Assembly: GCA_029783825.1 (NCBI GenBank)
Contig: JAREIK010000801.1
Coordinates: forward strand, 10,568,391 to 10,632,390
DNA length: 64,000 nt
Origin: Sapria himalayana
Lineage: Eukaryota > Streptophyta > Magnoliopsida > Malpighiales > Rafflesiaceae
Reading direction: 5' to 3'
The notes under the pieces were generated by a model. The model made no database searches. It had not been told where the DNA came from and saw only the letters and a list, made by a program, of their open reading frames with translations. The position numbers and the translations under genes are program-made. Shown here piece by piece: positions 11,400 to 22,282 of this stretch. How positions within the stretch are numbered: position 1 is the stretch's first letter; every line of letters begins with the position of its first letter.

Positions 11400-12150
11400 T
11401 TTACCTTATACCTTCATCAATATAATGAAATCAGAACTCCATTTTTGACATCAAGAAAAAAATATGTCGTGATTCACTATTTCCATGTCGCGGTTAGATT
11501 TATTCAATACCTATGTCATGTCATTCCAAGACTTCTCCACTATTGTACTCCATAAACACTACATATCTAGTGTAGATGATTGTTCTTATTTATGGAATTA
11601 TAGTATTTGACACTTTCTAATAGCCAAGAAACTTGCATTTCATTAATTTGAATTCAACTTTTTTCTCATTTCCTTTGGTGCATATGCATCACACTCAAAA
11701 ACTCAAATATGAGCTACCATTATCTTCCTTTCAATCAGCACCTCAAAAGGTGTTTGATCCTTCACATTCAAAGTAGGAATAAGATTCTTCTAATAATATA
11801 TTGTAGCAACTATTTTAGGACAAAACTTTATCTCCAGTATTGTCCAGCTCTTCATGCACATTGAAATATCTATCAATATTATGTTCGGCCTTTAAACCAC
11901 TTTATTTTATTGTGTGTCATTCTGAATTTCTGATTATGTTTTCCCTAACTATACACTGCACAGAACAAAACTAATCAATTGGAAAATAATATGCACCATT
12001 ATCCATCCACAAAATATTTATTTTCTTATTAAATATATTTTCCACCAACGTCTTAAATTCCCTGAACTTGTCCAACACCTTGATTTTCTTCTGAAAGAGG
12101 AAAACTCATACATATCTAGAAAAATCATCAAAAAAATATACGTAATAATT
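11400..12150 (-). pseudogene. Copia integrase fragment
   Basis: The minus strand reads EFKTLVENIFNKKINILWMDNG near 12060-12000. Further on come MCMKSWTILEIKFCPKIVAT and TPFEVLIERKIMVAHI, then VFECDAYAPKEMRKKLNSN near 11660. These match the order and spacing of the copia integrase core and the segment after it (FK..VEN..., DNG, FWAEA..., TPFE..., VFGC...YAH..KE.RKKL). Several in-frame stops are present. It belongs to the 5.7-15.4 kb copia element. Confidence 0.72.
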
Positions 12151-12320
12151 TGATCTCCTAAGTGATGTCTTTAATATTTCTTCGAACAAATCAATGCGAA
12201 TTAAACATAATATTTCAATTGATATAGCGATCATAGGATTGTATTACATTCATTTTTGATTTTGATACAAGCAATTCTCAAAAAAACTCATACCTTCTCA
12301 ATAAATCTGGTACTTCTACC

Positions 12321-12774
12321 TGGAGTTGTCAACCGGGCTGGGCCGGCCCGGCCCGGCACGAGGCACGGCAAGGTTCAGCCGTGCCTGGGCCGGCCAGGCA
12401 CGGAAAAATTCGTGCCCGGGTTAGGCACAAGCCGTGCCCTGCCGTGCCTGGCCCGTGACGTGCCGTGCCTGACCCGGCACAGTTCGGCCCGCGGCACGGC
12501 ACACCGACACGGGTTTGTCCCGTGCCGAGTGTCCCTTGAGCCCGACCCCATGATGGCCCCTCCCGGAAAAAAGACCGCGGGTGGGTCTGATTCGACCCGA
12601 CCCGCGGTCCCCCCGAATCCCGAACCGTACAGACATGCAAGCCCGAGCGGGACAGGCAAGGCACGGCATGGCCCTCCGGGCCCGGCTATTTTAAACCGTG
12701 TTAGGCCAGGCGGCACACTCGTGCTCAAAAAATTCGGGCCGGGCCGACCCATCCCGGCCCGTTTGACACCTCTA
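12321..12774. mobile_element. Complete GC-rich non-autonomous hAT-type element (454 bp) with 8-bp target duplication
   Basis: The element begins TGGAGTTGTCAA and ends TTGACACCTCTA. It is flanked by identical CTTCTACC copies at 12313-12320 and 12775-12782. The interior is CCCGGCCCG/GGCACGG-rich, like the 738-1104 element, so they are one family with diverged left ends. It sits inside the minus-strand copia element between its protease and integrase regions. The overlapping open frames on both strands are by-products of high GC. Confidence 0.88.
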
Positions 12775-12849
12775 CTTCTACCATTCTATCCAAAAGTACA
12801 TACACGAGACTATTCTCATAGATATTCACTAATATTTGATGTCACAACA

Positions 12850-13145
12850 TGATTTTCTATCATGAGACTGTGTTTTCACATTATGACTCCATGTTTTCAA
12901 GTTACGACTGTGACCTCAATTACGACACCTTATTTTCATGGCACAACTCCGAGTTTTCATGTTGTTATTCTGAACTTAGTCATGACACCTTGTTCCCATG
13001 TCACAACTCTGAGCTCAGTCATGACACCTCATTCCTATGTCACAATTCCAAGTTTATATGTCATAACTCTACACTCAATCATGACATCTTGTTCCCATGT
13101 TGCAATTCTATGTTTTCATGTGGCGACTCTAAACTTAGTTGCAAC
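12850..13145. repeat. Imperfect tandem repeat of about 50 bp within the copia interior
   Basis: The phrase TCATGACACCTTGTTCCCATGT followed by a CACAACTCTGAG-like stretch recurs about six times with drift. Two plus-strand frames run through it because of the repeat; neither looks like a real protein. Confidence 0.7.
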
Positions 13146-13149
13146 ACTG

Positions 13150-14440
13150 CATTGATTTTCTTCTCCATGTACAACTTCCTCTTCACACCTTGCTTGTTCT
13201 TCATGTTTTCTTTCATCTTAGAAATCATAAATTCAATGTCCGAAATCATGATGATGTTTACCAACAACTTATACAAGGTCTTCCCATCATTCCTCATTGC
13301 ATTCATCAAGATTAGATTTTTGCTCAAGTCTGGATTTACATAACCCTCAAAATAAATGTGCAACTCTCATCATGCCTAATCACCTTCACATTCTCACATC
13401 TAATGATTTTTATTGTTGAATTATTACTCATAATCACTTCTCCTTAATCATATGACTTCTACTAGCTAAACCAATTCCGTTAAAAAGTTAAATGATATGA
13501 GACACTTGTGTCTGTGTACTAATTGTATTCATCAACATGAGCAACACAAATATCTATAAAATATACTTCTCTCCCAAATAGCTACTTACCTGCTTAGTCA
13601 ACTCTAAGATGAATATGCTTGTTTTGGTAGTCCATCTTAAATATAAAACTTAATCAATTTTTAAAATTTCATTCCAAATAACCCACAACCTTCATTCATC
13701 TTCATTTCGAGCTTTCACATTGCTCACTTCTATATTTGATTCTCTCCTTACAAATAAATCTTCTTTTGAGTATTTTCTTATATTATATCGCCTAATATTC
13801 TCAAATAATATGATTAAAATTAGTCACATAAGATAACCTGTTAATCACTACCAATGACAATAATTAAATCATATCAAGAATATATTAGTGAACATATGAG
13901 GATAATGATTTAATCATCATCACTAATCACACAATCAATAGATGAAAAATAATTAATAACTATAAGAAAGTTATGTAGATATGAAAAAAACATACAAATT
14001 TCCTTCATGGGTAATTTGTACAACTTATTCCTCGAAAATAACTTGTTAAGTAATAATTTACTTTGAAAAAACACCTCAAATTTCTTTCAAAACTCTATCA
14101 TTCTCTCACTGAAAATGTTTACCAATATCTCATTTGCAAAATACAATTGAGTCAAACTTCACACTCTCCATTGCAACTTATCCCATATGACAACCTCAAC
14201 AAATGTTATCTCTAGTTTCTAATCACTTTGAATCATCTTTGAATCTTTAATGACATACCAATAATCCTTGTCAATCAACAGATCCCCCATCTTTAATTTT
14301 CATAGTTCAAAATCTTTTCACAAAATCTTTTTGACTTCAAACTTAAAAATTCATTACATTTGTCATTCTCAAAATAACACTTAAAATTAAACTTTATAAC
14401 CTTGATGATGCAAAATATAGTGAAGAATAAACCACACAAC
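13150..14440 (-). pseudogene. Copia gag and protease-region remnant
   Basis: Minus-strand translation in several frames gives WYVIKDSK near 14260, then LLNKLFSRNKLYKLPMKE near 14040-13990. This resembles the LSNKLYLKKQLYNLKM stretch of copia gag. Further along NPDLSKNLILMNAMRNDGK at about 13335-13280 resembles the segment just after the copia protease (LKKNLLSV...). Frames are broken repeatedly. The identification rests on motif order and on the nearby primer-binding site and integrase. Confidence 0.5.
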
Positions 14441-14449
14441 CCAAACAAA

Positions 14450-14461
14450 ACTTTGATACCA
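14450..14461 (-). other. Primer-binding site of the minus-strand copia element
   Basis: The minus strand reads TGGTATCAAAGT, close to TGGTATCAGAGC, the usual copia site complementary to initiator-Met tRNA. It lies two bases from the presumed LTR edge. Confidence 0.6.
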
Positions 14462-14462
14462 C

Positions 14463-15435
14463 ATGTTGGAACTCAATCCAGCTCCGCCTGAATTTCGATG
14501 ATAAAATTCCAAGTATCAAACAAGCAATAATTTTGATATCAACTATAAAGTTCCAGACTCATCTCTAATAACAAATATAAAGAACGAATCAACCTCTGAT
14601 ACTAAATATTGAAGAATCATTTTCTTGTGCTTACCAAAGTTAGGTCTGATAATAGATGTTAGGCCCCGCTTAATATCAAATATACCTTAATATCAATGAC
14701 ATGAATCTACAAATACCCAGAAGATGATGATTTAGAATCTCGGCAATAAGAAAGAAAACTCTCCAAAAAAAAACACATACACAAAAAACAAGCGGGAAGA
14801 AAATATTAAATACATAATTATAAGAGAATTTTTTCACTAAAAATACAATACACTCTGATTCCACCCATAATTACTATTATATTTACAAATGCTTAAATAA
14901 AAATATTTTTTTAAAAAAACTTAAGATCTAAGTTTCAATATCATATTCTCATATTACAACTTCACTCATGTCACGACATCAAAGACAATATCACAACTTT
15001 AATTCTTAAGTCATCTAATCATAACATCTCAATATAGATTACAACCATGTTCAAGTTTTAACTTTGATCAATTACCACACCAAAGAACATAATCTTGACT
15101 TCATTTGAATTGTGACATCACAATTTATGTTATGACCACAAATACATAACTTTGACTTTATTCAAGTTATGACATGGGTAACATAATCCCAACTTCATTC
15201 GGGTAATTATGATTTCACAATTTAAATCACAACACCGAATACACAATTTTGACTTCGTTCAAGTCATGACACAAAAGAATAGTATCACAACTACATTCAA
15301 GTTGCAACTTCACAATTTAAGCCACAAATCATAATACCAAATACATAATCTTTCAATAATAACCAGAGAAAATAAGTTACACCTCTATATGGATTGCAAC
15401 ACCAAACACCAATTATAATTTCACAAGTATGCTTC
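14463..15435 (-). repeat. 5' LTR of the minus-strand copia element
   Basis: The LTR edge is set by the adjacent primer-binding site, and the plus-strand edge starts TGTTGGAACT. Only the part from about 14830 onward visibly matches 5690-6305. It carries the same recurring ACTTCATTCAAGTC-type phrases. Confidence 0.5.
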
Positions 15436-15804
15436 AATCCTAATATATCTTAATCTTCTTTTCACATTATATAATGACATGCCCCCATAAATTTATTTAT
15501 CAAGTTTTCTATGGTAAGTTTTTGATTATTTTTATGATTTGATGTTTTATATAAATAATTGTTCATTTTAATGTTATTTTCTTCAACATGAAACCTTTTC
15601 AATCTAAGATCCAAAGTAGATTGATATTGGTTAAGATAAAAATATTCTAAAAGAGAACACCACTTCATTCTCGAGACTACAATATAGCATTGATATGAAC
15701 GGAGTTTCTCCCTGTCAAGGCACCTCTCCAACAATTGGCTATAAAGACCACTCTCCTAAAATTGAGACCACCAGACTGAACTACCAAAACATGCATGTCT
15801 ACAC
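15436..15804. other. Unassigned flank of the copia element
   Basis: A minus-strand open frame (15462-15734) begins MLERCLDREKLRSYQ. I do not recognise it and see no splice or promoter signal that would support it as a gene. Confidence 0.3.
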
Positions 15805-15806
15805 TA

Positions 15807-16381
15807 AGAAGCACGGACACGGACACACAAATACGACACGACAGGAAACGAGAACATGATAAATTCTAAAAAATTAAGATACGAATACGACTAAGACACG
15901 GCATGATAAAATAAAATAAAAATAATTATGTTTATAAATATTATTCTTAAAAATATTGATTAAATAAAATAAAATAATATTTATAATTATCTTTATAAAT
16001 ATTATTATTTTATATAAAATAAAATAATTATCTTTAAAATAAAATAATTATCTTTATAAAATATTATAAAATATTGATAGCAACCCCCCCCCCCCCGTTC
16101 CAGGATCAAAATCCGACAGCAGCCCGCCCTTGCCCTAACCTTTTCATTGAAGTTGTCGATACTTGCATCTTTGCCATGATATCATATTCAAACTTCCTCC
16201 CTGGTTCAAGCCCCCCGCATCGAATACGTGTCTAAGTCGTGTCTGACACGTATTCAAGGCATTGATCTCTATTTGGTTAATGATATGTCACGTGGCATAT
16301 TGAACACATATCCGGAGTGTATCCACGTGTCCACATATCCGACACACGAACACTCCTATCCACTGTCGTATCCATACTTCA
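15807..16381. mobile_element. Possible TIR DNA element with GGACACGG-rich ends
   Basis: The left end AGAAGCACGGACACGG and the reverse complement of the right end TGAAGTATGGATACG match at most positions. Both are bounded by TA, which could be a 2-bp target site or chance. Ends are rich in CACGTGTC and GACACG words, while the middle is AT-rich and includes a run of 13 C (16084-16096). No transposase. A TA target would suit Tc1/Mariner-like elements, but a Mutator-like or hAT origin is not excluded. Confidence 0.4.
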
Positions 16382-16383
16382 TA

Positions 16384-18247
16384 TTCTAGACCAAACATAC
16401 ATATACTTATCCTCATTGCTACTATGTATACTATTTTTTAAAACCTGCCAATTCAATTGAAAACTCTAAAAATGATCTTTTGATTATTATTTAAAAGATT
16501 AATTTTCAATGAGGAAAAAAAACTTTTCAAATTACCTAAAATAAATAATTATGTCACCACAATTAATAAACAAATTGGCAATAATTAAATGACCAAGTAT
16601 CTCTAATAGTACTACCATCATATGTTCAAATTTAAATAATCACCAGTGTTAGAAATAAAATCTACATTGCATATGTTCCACAATACATGGATGAATTCAT
16701 GTGTATTGCTCCTTATAACTTTTAAAATGATGAATCTCACAAAGCAAATTAGAGAAGGATAAAACAATGATAAAAATAAGAAAACTATGATTTTTATTTC
16801 TAATATGAAATAAATATATTTTTAAAATCATTCCAAGAATAAATAAAAATCACTTGACCATTGTGCCTCATTTTCACACTTATACCTCATTTTCACACCT
16901 ATGCAAGCAATTAAATTGACTCATTTTCATACATTTACAAATATATAAAGTTATTTACCTTGACATAATCTCATTAATAATAAAAATAATTGCAATTTAG
17001 TTTTTTTTTTTTATATTTCAATTTAACATATGTTGTGATTGGTTTCTCATGTTAAGAAAAATAAAATTTTTTTACATTAATCTTGAAAATAAGATTATGA
17101 TGAAATAGTCATCAAAATTTTGTATTTAAATGGCAAATAATTTATGAGAAAAAAAAAACTATTTTTCACCGACAACACAATGCCTATCAATGTCATGTCG
17201 AATAAAAAAAATAATAATAAAATTACTAAATTATTTCAATTGTTGGATTACATCCAACGTGTCAATAAGCAAAATCTAATAGTTGAAAGATTTATACACA
17301 AACAAATAAAAATATATTTTTTTAATCAAAAAAAATCTATAAATAAAATGTTAATATATTATATTTTTCACAACTTAATTGTAATCTCTTTCCTCTCCTC
17401 TCCTAACTCTCTTATTTTATTGTAAAAATTTATAAAAGCACAATAGTACCCTATTTGTGCCCATATTGTTTTACATTTATAATTTTTAATTTTCAAAATA
17501 CCAAAATTATTTTAATTATGTACCATGACTTCAAATTACAAGAATACAAAACGAAGGTGAAAAAGTTCATATTACCCACATAAAGTAAATATACACATTG
17601 CAATGCATATATTTTATTTTAATTAATAATTTTTAAATAAATAAATAATAATAATTAAGAAAATAAAAAACAATTCTCATCTCCTACTTCTAAACTCAAA
17701 AAATAAAAAAAATAATAAATAATAAATATTATGAGAATAAATAAGGCCTGAATGTAAATAATAACAACTCAACCAAAAGATACAAAGTCAAAATATAATT
17801 TTTTTTCAAGACCTCCACCCATACACTTAAAAAACATAAAAATAAATAAATTTCAAAAGTATATACACTTGAATATAATAATAAATAAAAATTCTAAGAG
17901 TGTCAAATAAAACATGACACAATGTATAAAAAAAAACTTATTGTAATAATGATAACAATTGAGATTAAAAAATATGTATTTAAAATATGAGTCCTCTATT
18001 TTGTCTCTTTATTACTTGCCTATCTACATAATTATTAAAGACATGTCTATATCCCAAGTACCAAAATGCATGAGCAATAGTACCAAAGTTAAGGCAAGGC
18101 ACAATTATTTTTGAAAGATACTAGAGGCGACGGAAATACTAAAGTGATATTAAAATTTCATGTGAAAAAAAATTAATAATTACTTGAATTAGTGAGTTTA
18201 AAAAATAAATTCCCTAATATAACAAGTATATTAAAATTACCAAAAAT
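16384..18247. other. AT-rich DNA, no gene recognised
   Basis: Very AT-rich. The 93-codon plus-strand frame at 17144-17425 is Lys/Asn/Ile-rich and looks like chance. Confidence 0.45.
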
Positions 18248-18475
18248 AATCAAATGAGCTCATTATGAGATCACAACTCATTATGAATTCTAAGTGACAA
18301 GTTGGTTGAAGCTCATTACGAGCTTGCAATAGCTCATTATGAGCTCCACATAACAACCTTGTGAAAGCTCGTTATAAGCTTCATGTGACGAGATAGTTAC
18401 AAACTTCACATCATGAGCTCATCATGTGGAGCACATTATGCACTCCTACAAACTCATAACAAGCTATAATAATTT
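18248..18475. repeat. Degenerate array of AGCTCATTATGAGCT palindromes
   Basis: Palindromic cores recur at irregular short spacing: GAGCTCATTATGAGATC near 18256, AAGCTCATTACGAGCTT at 18309-18325, AGCTCATTATGAGCT at 18331-18345 and AAGCTCGTTATAAGCTT at 18365-18381, with weaker copies to about 18475. A TTCATGTGACGAG-like spacer recurs between some of them. Confidence 0.7.
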
Positions 18476-18639
18476 TCAAGCAAAGAGTTATTTTTGAAAC
18501 TTTTAATATAATTAGCACCTTGGGAAAATTATTTTTTAAACTCATCCTTCTAAATAATTATCAATCTCACCCATCCTTTTTAACAATTTACATTTATCTT
18601 TTTTTAGTATCACTCATTTTTAGCAAACTTAATCAGAAT

Positions 18640-18840
18640 GTAAGTTCATATGTTGCATTTGAACCAATTACTTTTTATTTCTCGCTTGTAATCCCACTTG
18701 GATTACTAGTTAGTAGAGCTATGAAGCCAACAAGCCCTCCATCCCACTTGCAGTCAGTGCTTAAGTTCCGTCCTAATCCTTTGTCATTCACTTCTTTAGA
18801 GGATCTGAAAAGGGACTTCGAAAGCAGATATGAAAGGTAG
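18640..18840 (+). other. Unidentified open frame, possible gene fragment
   Basis: The frame reads FEPITFYFSLVIPLGLL, then SRAMKPTSPPSHLQSVLKF, then SLEDLKRDFESRYER and stop. Codon composition and base content are less AT-rich than the surroundings, and the tail looks like an ordinary charged helix. I do not recognise the protein, and no partner exon was found. It may be an old gene fragment or a chance frame. Confidence 0.2.
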
Positions 18841-21548
18841 TATAGTAGAAGGAAAAAATGGTTGGTATCCAATGACTATATATAATCTTGTTAGTCCACA
18901 TTATAATACCACTCATATATAATCATCATATAATTCAATTATGACAAATTAAATTAATTCTAGAGAAAGCATAATTTTTAGGAAAAGAAATCTTTCTCAA
19001 GTTATGATGATGAGGACATGGTAAACCATAAGCCTATTCCAATTCAAGTTCATTATCATCCAAAAACTACAAAACTTGATCAAAGATGACTTAAAATCTA
19101 TAATAGAAGGATAAGACATAACCAATCTACTCGCACAAAAAACAATCTACTAAAAAATTCGATAATCTTATGATCAACTCTTCTAATCATTACTTTAATA
19201 TTACCCTTTGAAAAAAATTAAAAAATTGTAGTTCACACATAATTTCACAAATTTTGTCATACTATTATATTTTGTATTTTTTTATTTATTTTACTATTTC
19301 ATTTGATGATACTAGAAGATTCAAATCTTCATTTAAAATATTATCTCATCTAAAATAATATTTGATCATAATGAAAAAAATAGATACTCTTGACTTCTAT
19401 AAAATTTTCAAATTAGTATTATGACATATGAGAAAATCTATTATTGGTTGCAAGTATATATTTATTATATAGATATGTTCACATGAAAACATAAATCACC
19501 TTGAGACATGTTCACTCAAATAATTGAGTGAACATGTCTCCACTCTTTAGTAACCAAGATAATCTCAATATAGATTTTTATTTCATTGATAACATCTCAC
19601 AAACAAAGGTTGTATTAGATAAACATGAAAATTACATTTCATGAAAACCTTGAGAAAGAAGTATATTTAGAGCAACTACTTGAGTTTCAAGTAACACAAT
19701 TAAACATGATTTATAAATTGTAGTAAGCATTGTACTACCTTAAATATTTATTGAAAACTTGATTTGCAAAATTTTTACTAATAATCATATGCATTGCATA
19801 CTTTTCGTTATTTTTTCAAAAAACTCTCGACTATAAGATAATTTCCATCATAACATACATGTATAATATTATGATTACAAAAAATAAAAAATTAAGGATC
19901 ACCTAACTCTAGAAATATTTTCAATCATAATTCCAAGTAAATGACATTGAAATACTCATATTTTTTTTGATATAAACATAATTTATTCTAAAAGAACCAT
20001 CATTTTGTTATATATGAAACATATATTTAATACTCATATAAAGATTGAACTTTAAGTTATACTCCAACAAATAATCTTATTAATAAAAGCAATAATTTTA
20101 TATCTAACATACCTTTTGCAATTGATTTTAGGTTTTAATAAAAAATTATAAAAATAATTAATTATCTAACAAATATCAAATTAGATATTATATATACAAT
20201 TAGTATAATAAGTGATTACCTAGATTTTTTTTGACATATTCATCGAGTTATAACTCTTTGTATATTGAGATATAAAAAAATCTTCTAGACTATGATCTCT
20301 TTTAGTAATCACAAATATTATTATTAATTTCATTTCTATATTAGATTTCAAGATCCAATGTAAAAATAAAATTCAAAGTGATGATAACAATCACATATAA
20401 AATACTTTGGATTTAACACCTACTTGGGAAAATTAGATACACTTTCTACTCATATTACTTTTTATTGTGGTTAAAGGTAACAAGCCATATAACTTTCAAA
20501 TTAATATTTAAAGAGCAAACAAAATACATAGAATTGATTTATTTATTTAGTACAAAAAAAAATAGGATGATATCATTAATATAACATACATTCAAATAGT
20601 AAAATAACCAACAGACATATTCACAAAGATATTAAAAAAATATCAACCTATGTTTCTCTTTTTCAAGTGTGATATTACAATTTACAACTTTATAGTTTCC
20701 TTTTTAGTTTTACTTTGTTGCAATTTTTATTGAAACATTCATTATGAGTTATCCTAATCATCTTTGCTCATTATACAAGAGCTTTCCATATATTTTGTTT
20801 TTACTTGAATTTTACCAATTTATTTTGGGTAATCTTTGAGTTCTACAATAAAAAATTTTCCAACATTTTCTAATAATGAATATTTTAAGGGTGTTTCACC
20901 AAAATATGTTCATATTCAAATAACAAAACATTTCAAATTAAATTTTACTACTCAATAAATCTATTGAGATTACTATAATTTCATTAAAATAGATCAAAAA
21001 CTATTCTCTCATCAATGTGTAAAGTTTGACATACGACCAAACTACGAATATTTTCTTTTTTATCAATATTAAATAAAGGTATTGAAAATCAATGTTATGT
21101 TATATTTGTTCATTATATGAAAATACATGTCCATGATATAAGTGATACGCAATTAATCTTTTATCTAATTATTCTATATGTCCATGGTTATGCATATCAA
21201 TATTGATACATATTTTGGCTCTAATATGTTAGTTTAAATATATGTGCACATTTCATTATTGCAATTTATCCATGAAATCCTAGATTCAAATTCCACTTAT
21301 AAATCAAGGACAATGTAACTATTTGGACTTAACTAAAGATAAAGTGAAAGAAAAATATTTATCTCCATGCAAAATTAATTACGAAAAAAAAAAAACAAAC
21401 CTAGACACCCAATGTTTCAAAATTAGGTTGATGCATATTTTCATTTATATTGTATGAAATTTATCGCCAATAATACATGGCTCATTTAGCTTTATTTAAC
21501 TAAATTTAATTATGTGATATAGAAAAAATTAATAATTCACCTCAACTC
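18841..21548. other. AT-rich DNA, no gene recognised
   Basis: No coding content seen. It would hold intron 1 of the minus-strand gene that starts at 21890 if that gene continues here, but no second exon was recognised. A perfect hairpin lies at 19503-19540. Confidence 0.4.
19503..19540. other. Perfect 17-bp inverted repeat with 4-base loop
   Basis: The left arm GAGACATGTTCACTCAA and its exact reverse complement are separated by ATAA. No T-run follows and no gene is adjacent, so a role is unknown. Confidence 0.9.
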
Positions 21549-21719
21549 CTAATAAAATTTTAAAAATGAATAATAAATTGATAAAAAAATCAAACCCAGT
21601 ATAATTAAAAACAATTCATCTGTTCCTAACCAGCGTACCAAATGGCCTAACAACGCATGCACAAAAGAACACAACACGCGGATAAAGATAAAAATAGATA
21701 AAACAGATAATTCGCTGAC

Positions 21720-21890
21720 CTGTTTCCCTAACGAAGAAGAAAAATCAAAACTAGGAAGAGGCATTGCTCTGTAGTAGACCAAGTCTGTACTCGAAAACTT
21801 AGTCATTGAAAGGTGAACAACTAGAGATCCAACAGACAGTAGTAACACTAACAGTGATATCCATTTTATCTTCGATTTGAACCCCATCAT
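21720..21890 (-). CDS. First coding exon of a type II membrane protein, possibly an O-fucosyltransferase-family protein
   Basis: The minus-strand start at 21890 (MMGFKSKIKW) opens a 57-codon exon. It has a short basic N-terminus, then a hydrophobic signal anchor ISLLVLLLSVGSLVVHLSM (about residues 11-29), then a lumenal-type stretch ending SSSLGKQ. A CAG|GTCAGC donor follows at 21720/21719, phase 0; reading on past it gives only a short AT-rich tail. The anchor layout fits Golgi glycosyltransferases. The start resembles, from memory, N-termini of plant O-fucosyltransferase-like proteins, but the catalytic domain is not in view. The preceding leader is far less AT-rich than its surroundings, as expected for a real 5' end. 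Remaining exons should lie below 21540 or outside the window. Whether the gene is intact cannot be judged. Confidence 0.5.
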
Positions 21891-22205
21891 TTCGCCTTGC
21901 TGAAAACGATGAAAACGAAAATGGAAATCCAAACGGTAAGACAAAAACGACTGATTAAAGAAGCACAGTTAATATTATGTGAAGGCGGGAAGATACAGTT
22001 AAAATTTTATCTCATCACCAAGGTCAAAAAGCAGCTGATTTTCTCTTTGATGGAAAAACATGACCAGAAATACCACAAGGGACTGGAGCACGGGAAACAG
22101 GTGAAGAAGCTACCGGACGGAGAGCGAGGGAGGCGGGGAAGAATATTAGTCCAAAAATATGTCCTGACATTTCCGCATCGAAGGCTTCGATATTCGCTGG
22201 ATTAA
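21891..22205 (-). promoter_or_regulatory. Likely 5' leader and core promoter of the minus-strand membrane-protein gene
   Basis: Balanced base composition against an AT-rich background, with pyrimidine-rich stretches on the minus strand (CTCCCTCGCTCTCCG near 22120). The plus-strand frame through it (21897-22205) is probably a shadow. No clear TATA box was identified. Confidence 0.35.
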
Positions 22206-22282
22206 TTTATAATATATACACCATAACCCTATTTACCTACGTAGAAATTAAAATTTTTATCAATAAAATCTTCACTAAATAA

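Larger units (their letters stand above)
5690..15435 (-). mobile_element. Decayed minus-strand Ty1/copia retrotransposon hosting nested insertions
   Basis: Read on the minus strand the order is LTR (to 14463), primer-binding site (14450-14461), gag, protease region, integrase (about 12150-11400), polypurine tract (about 6306-6318) and second LTR. This is a Ty1/copia order. The reverse transcriptase region is not recognisable and seems deleted. Three later insertions break it: hAT 6658-11316, the LINE within that hAT (7191-7802), and the hAT-type element at 12321-12774. Coding frames contain many stops. Outer boundaries are approximate because the LTRs are diverged and I see no target duplication. 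Confidence 0.65.

Noticed and set aside
12849..13363. 164-codon plus-strand frame with repeated His/Asn/Ser phrases
   Set aside because: It is the antisense of copia sequence and of the 50-bp repeat array.
17144..17425. 93-codon open frame
   Set aside because: Lys/Asn/Ile-rich in very AT-rich DNA with no domain, splice or promoter signal; chance.
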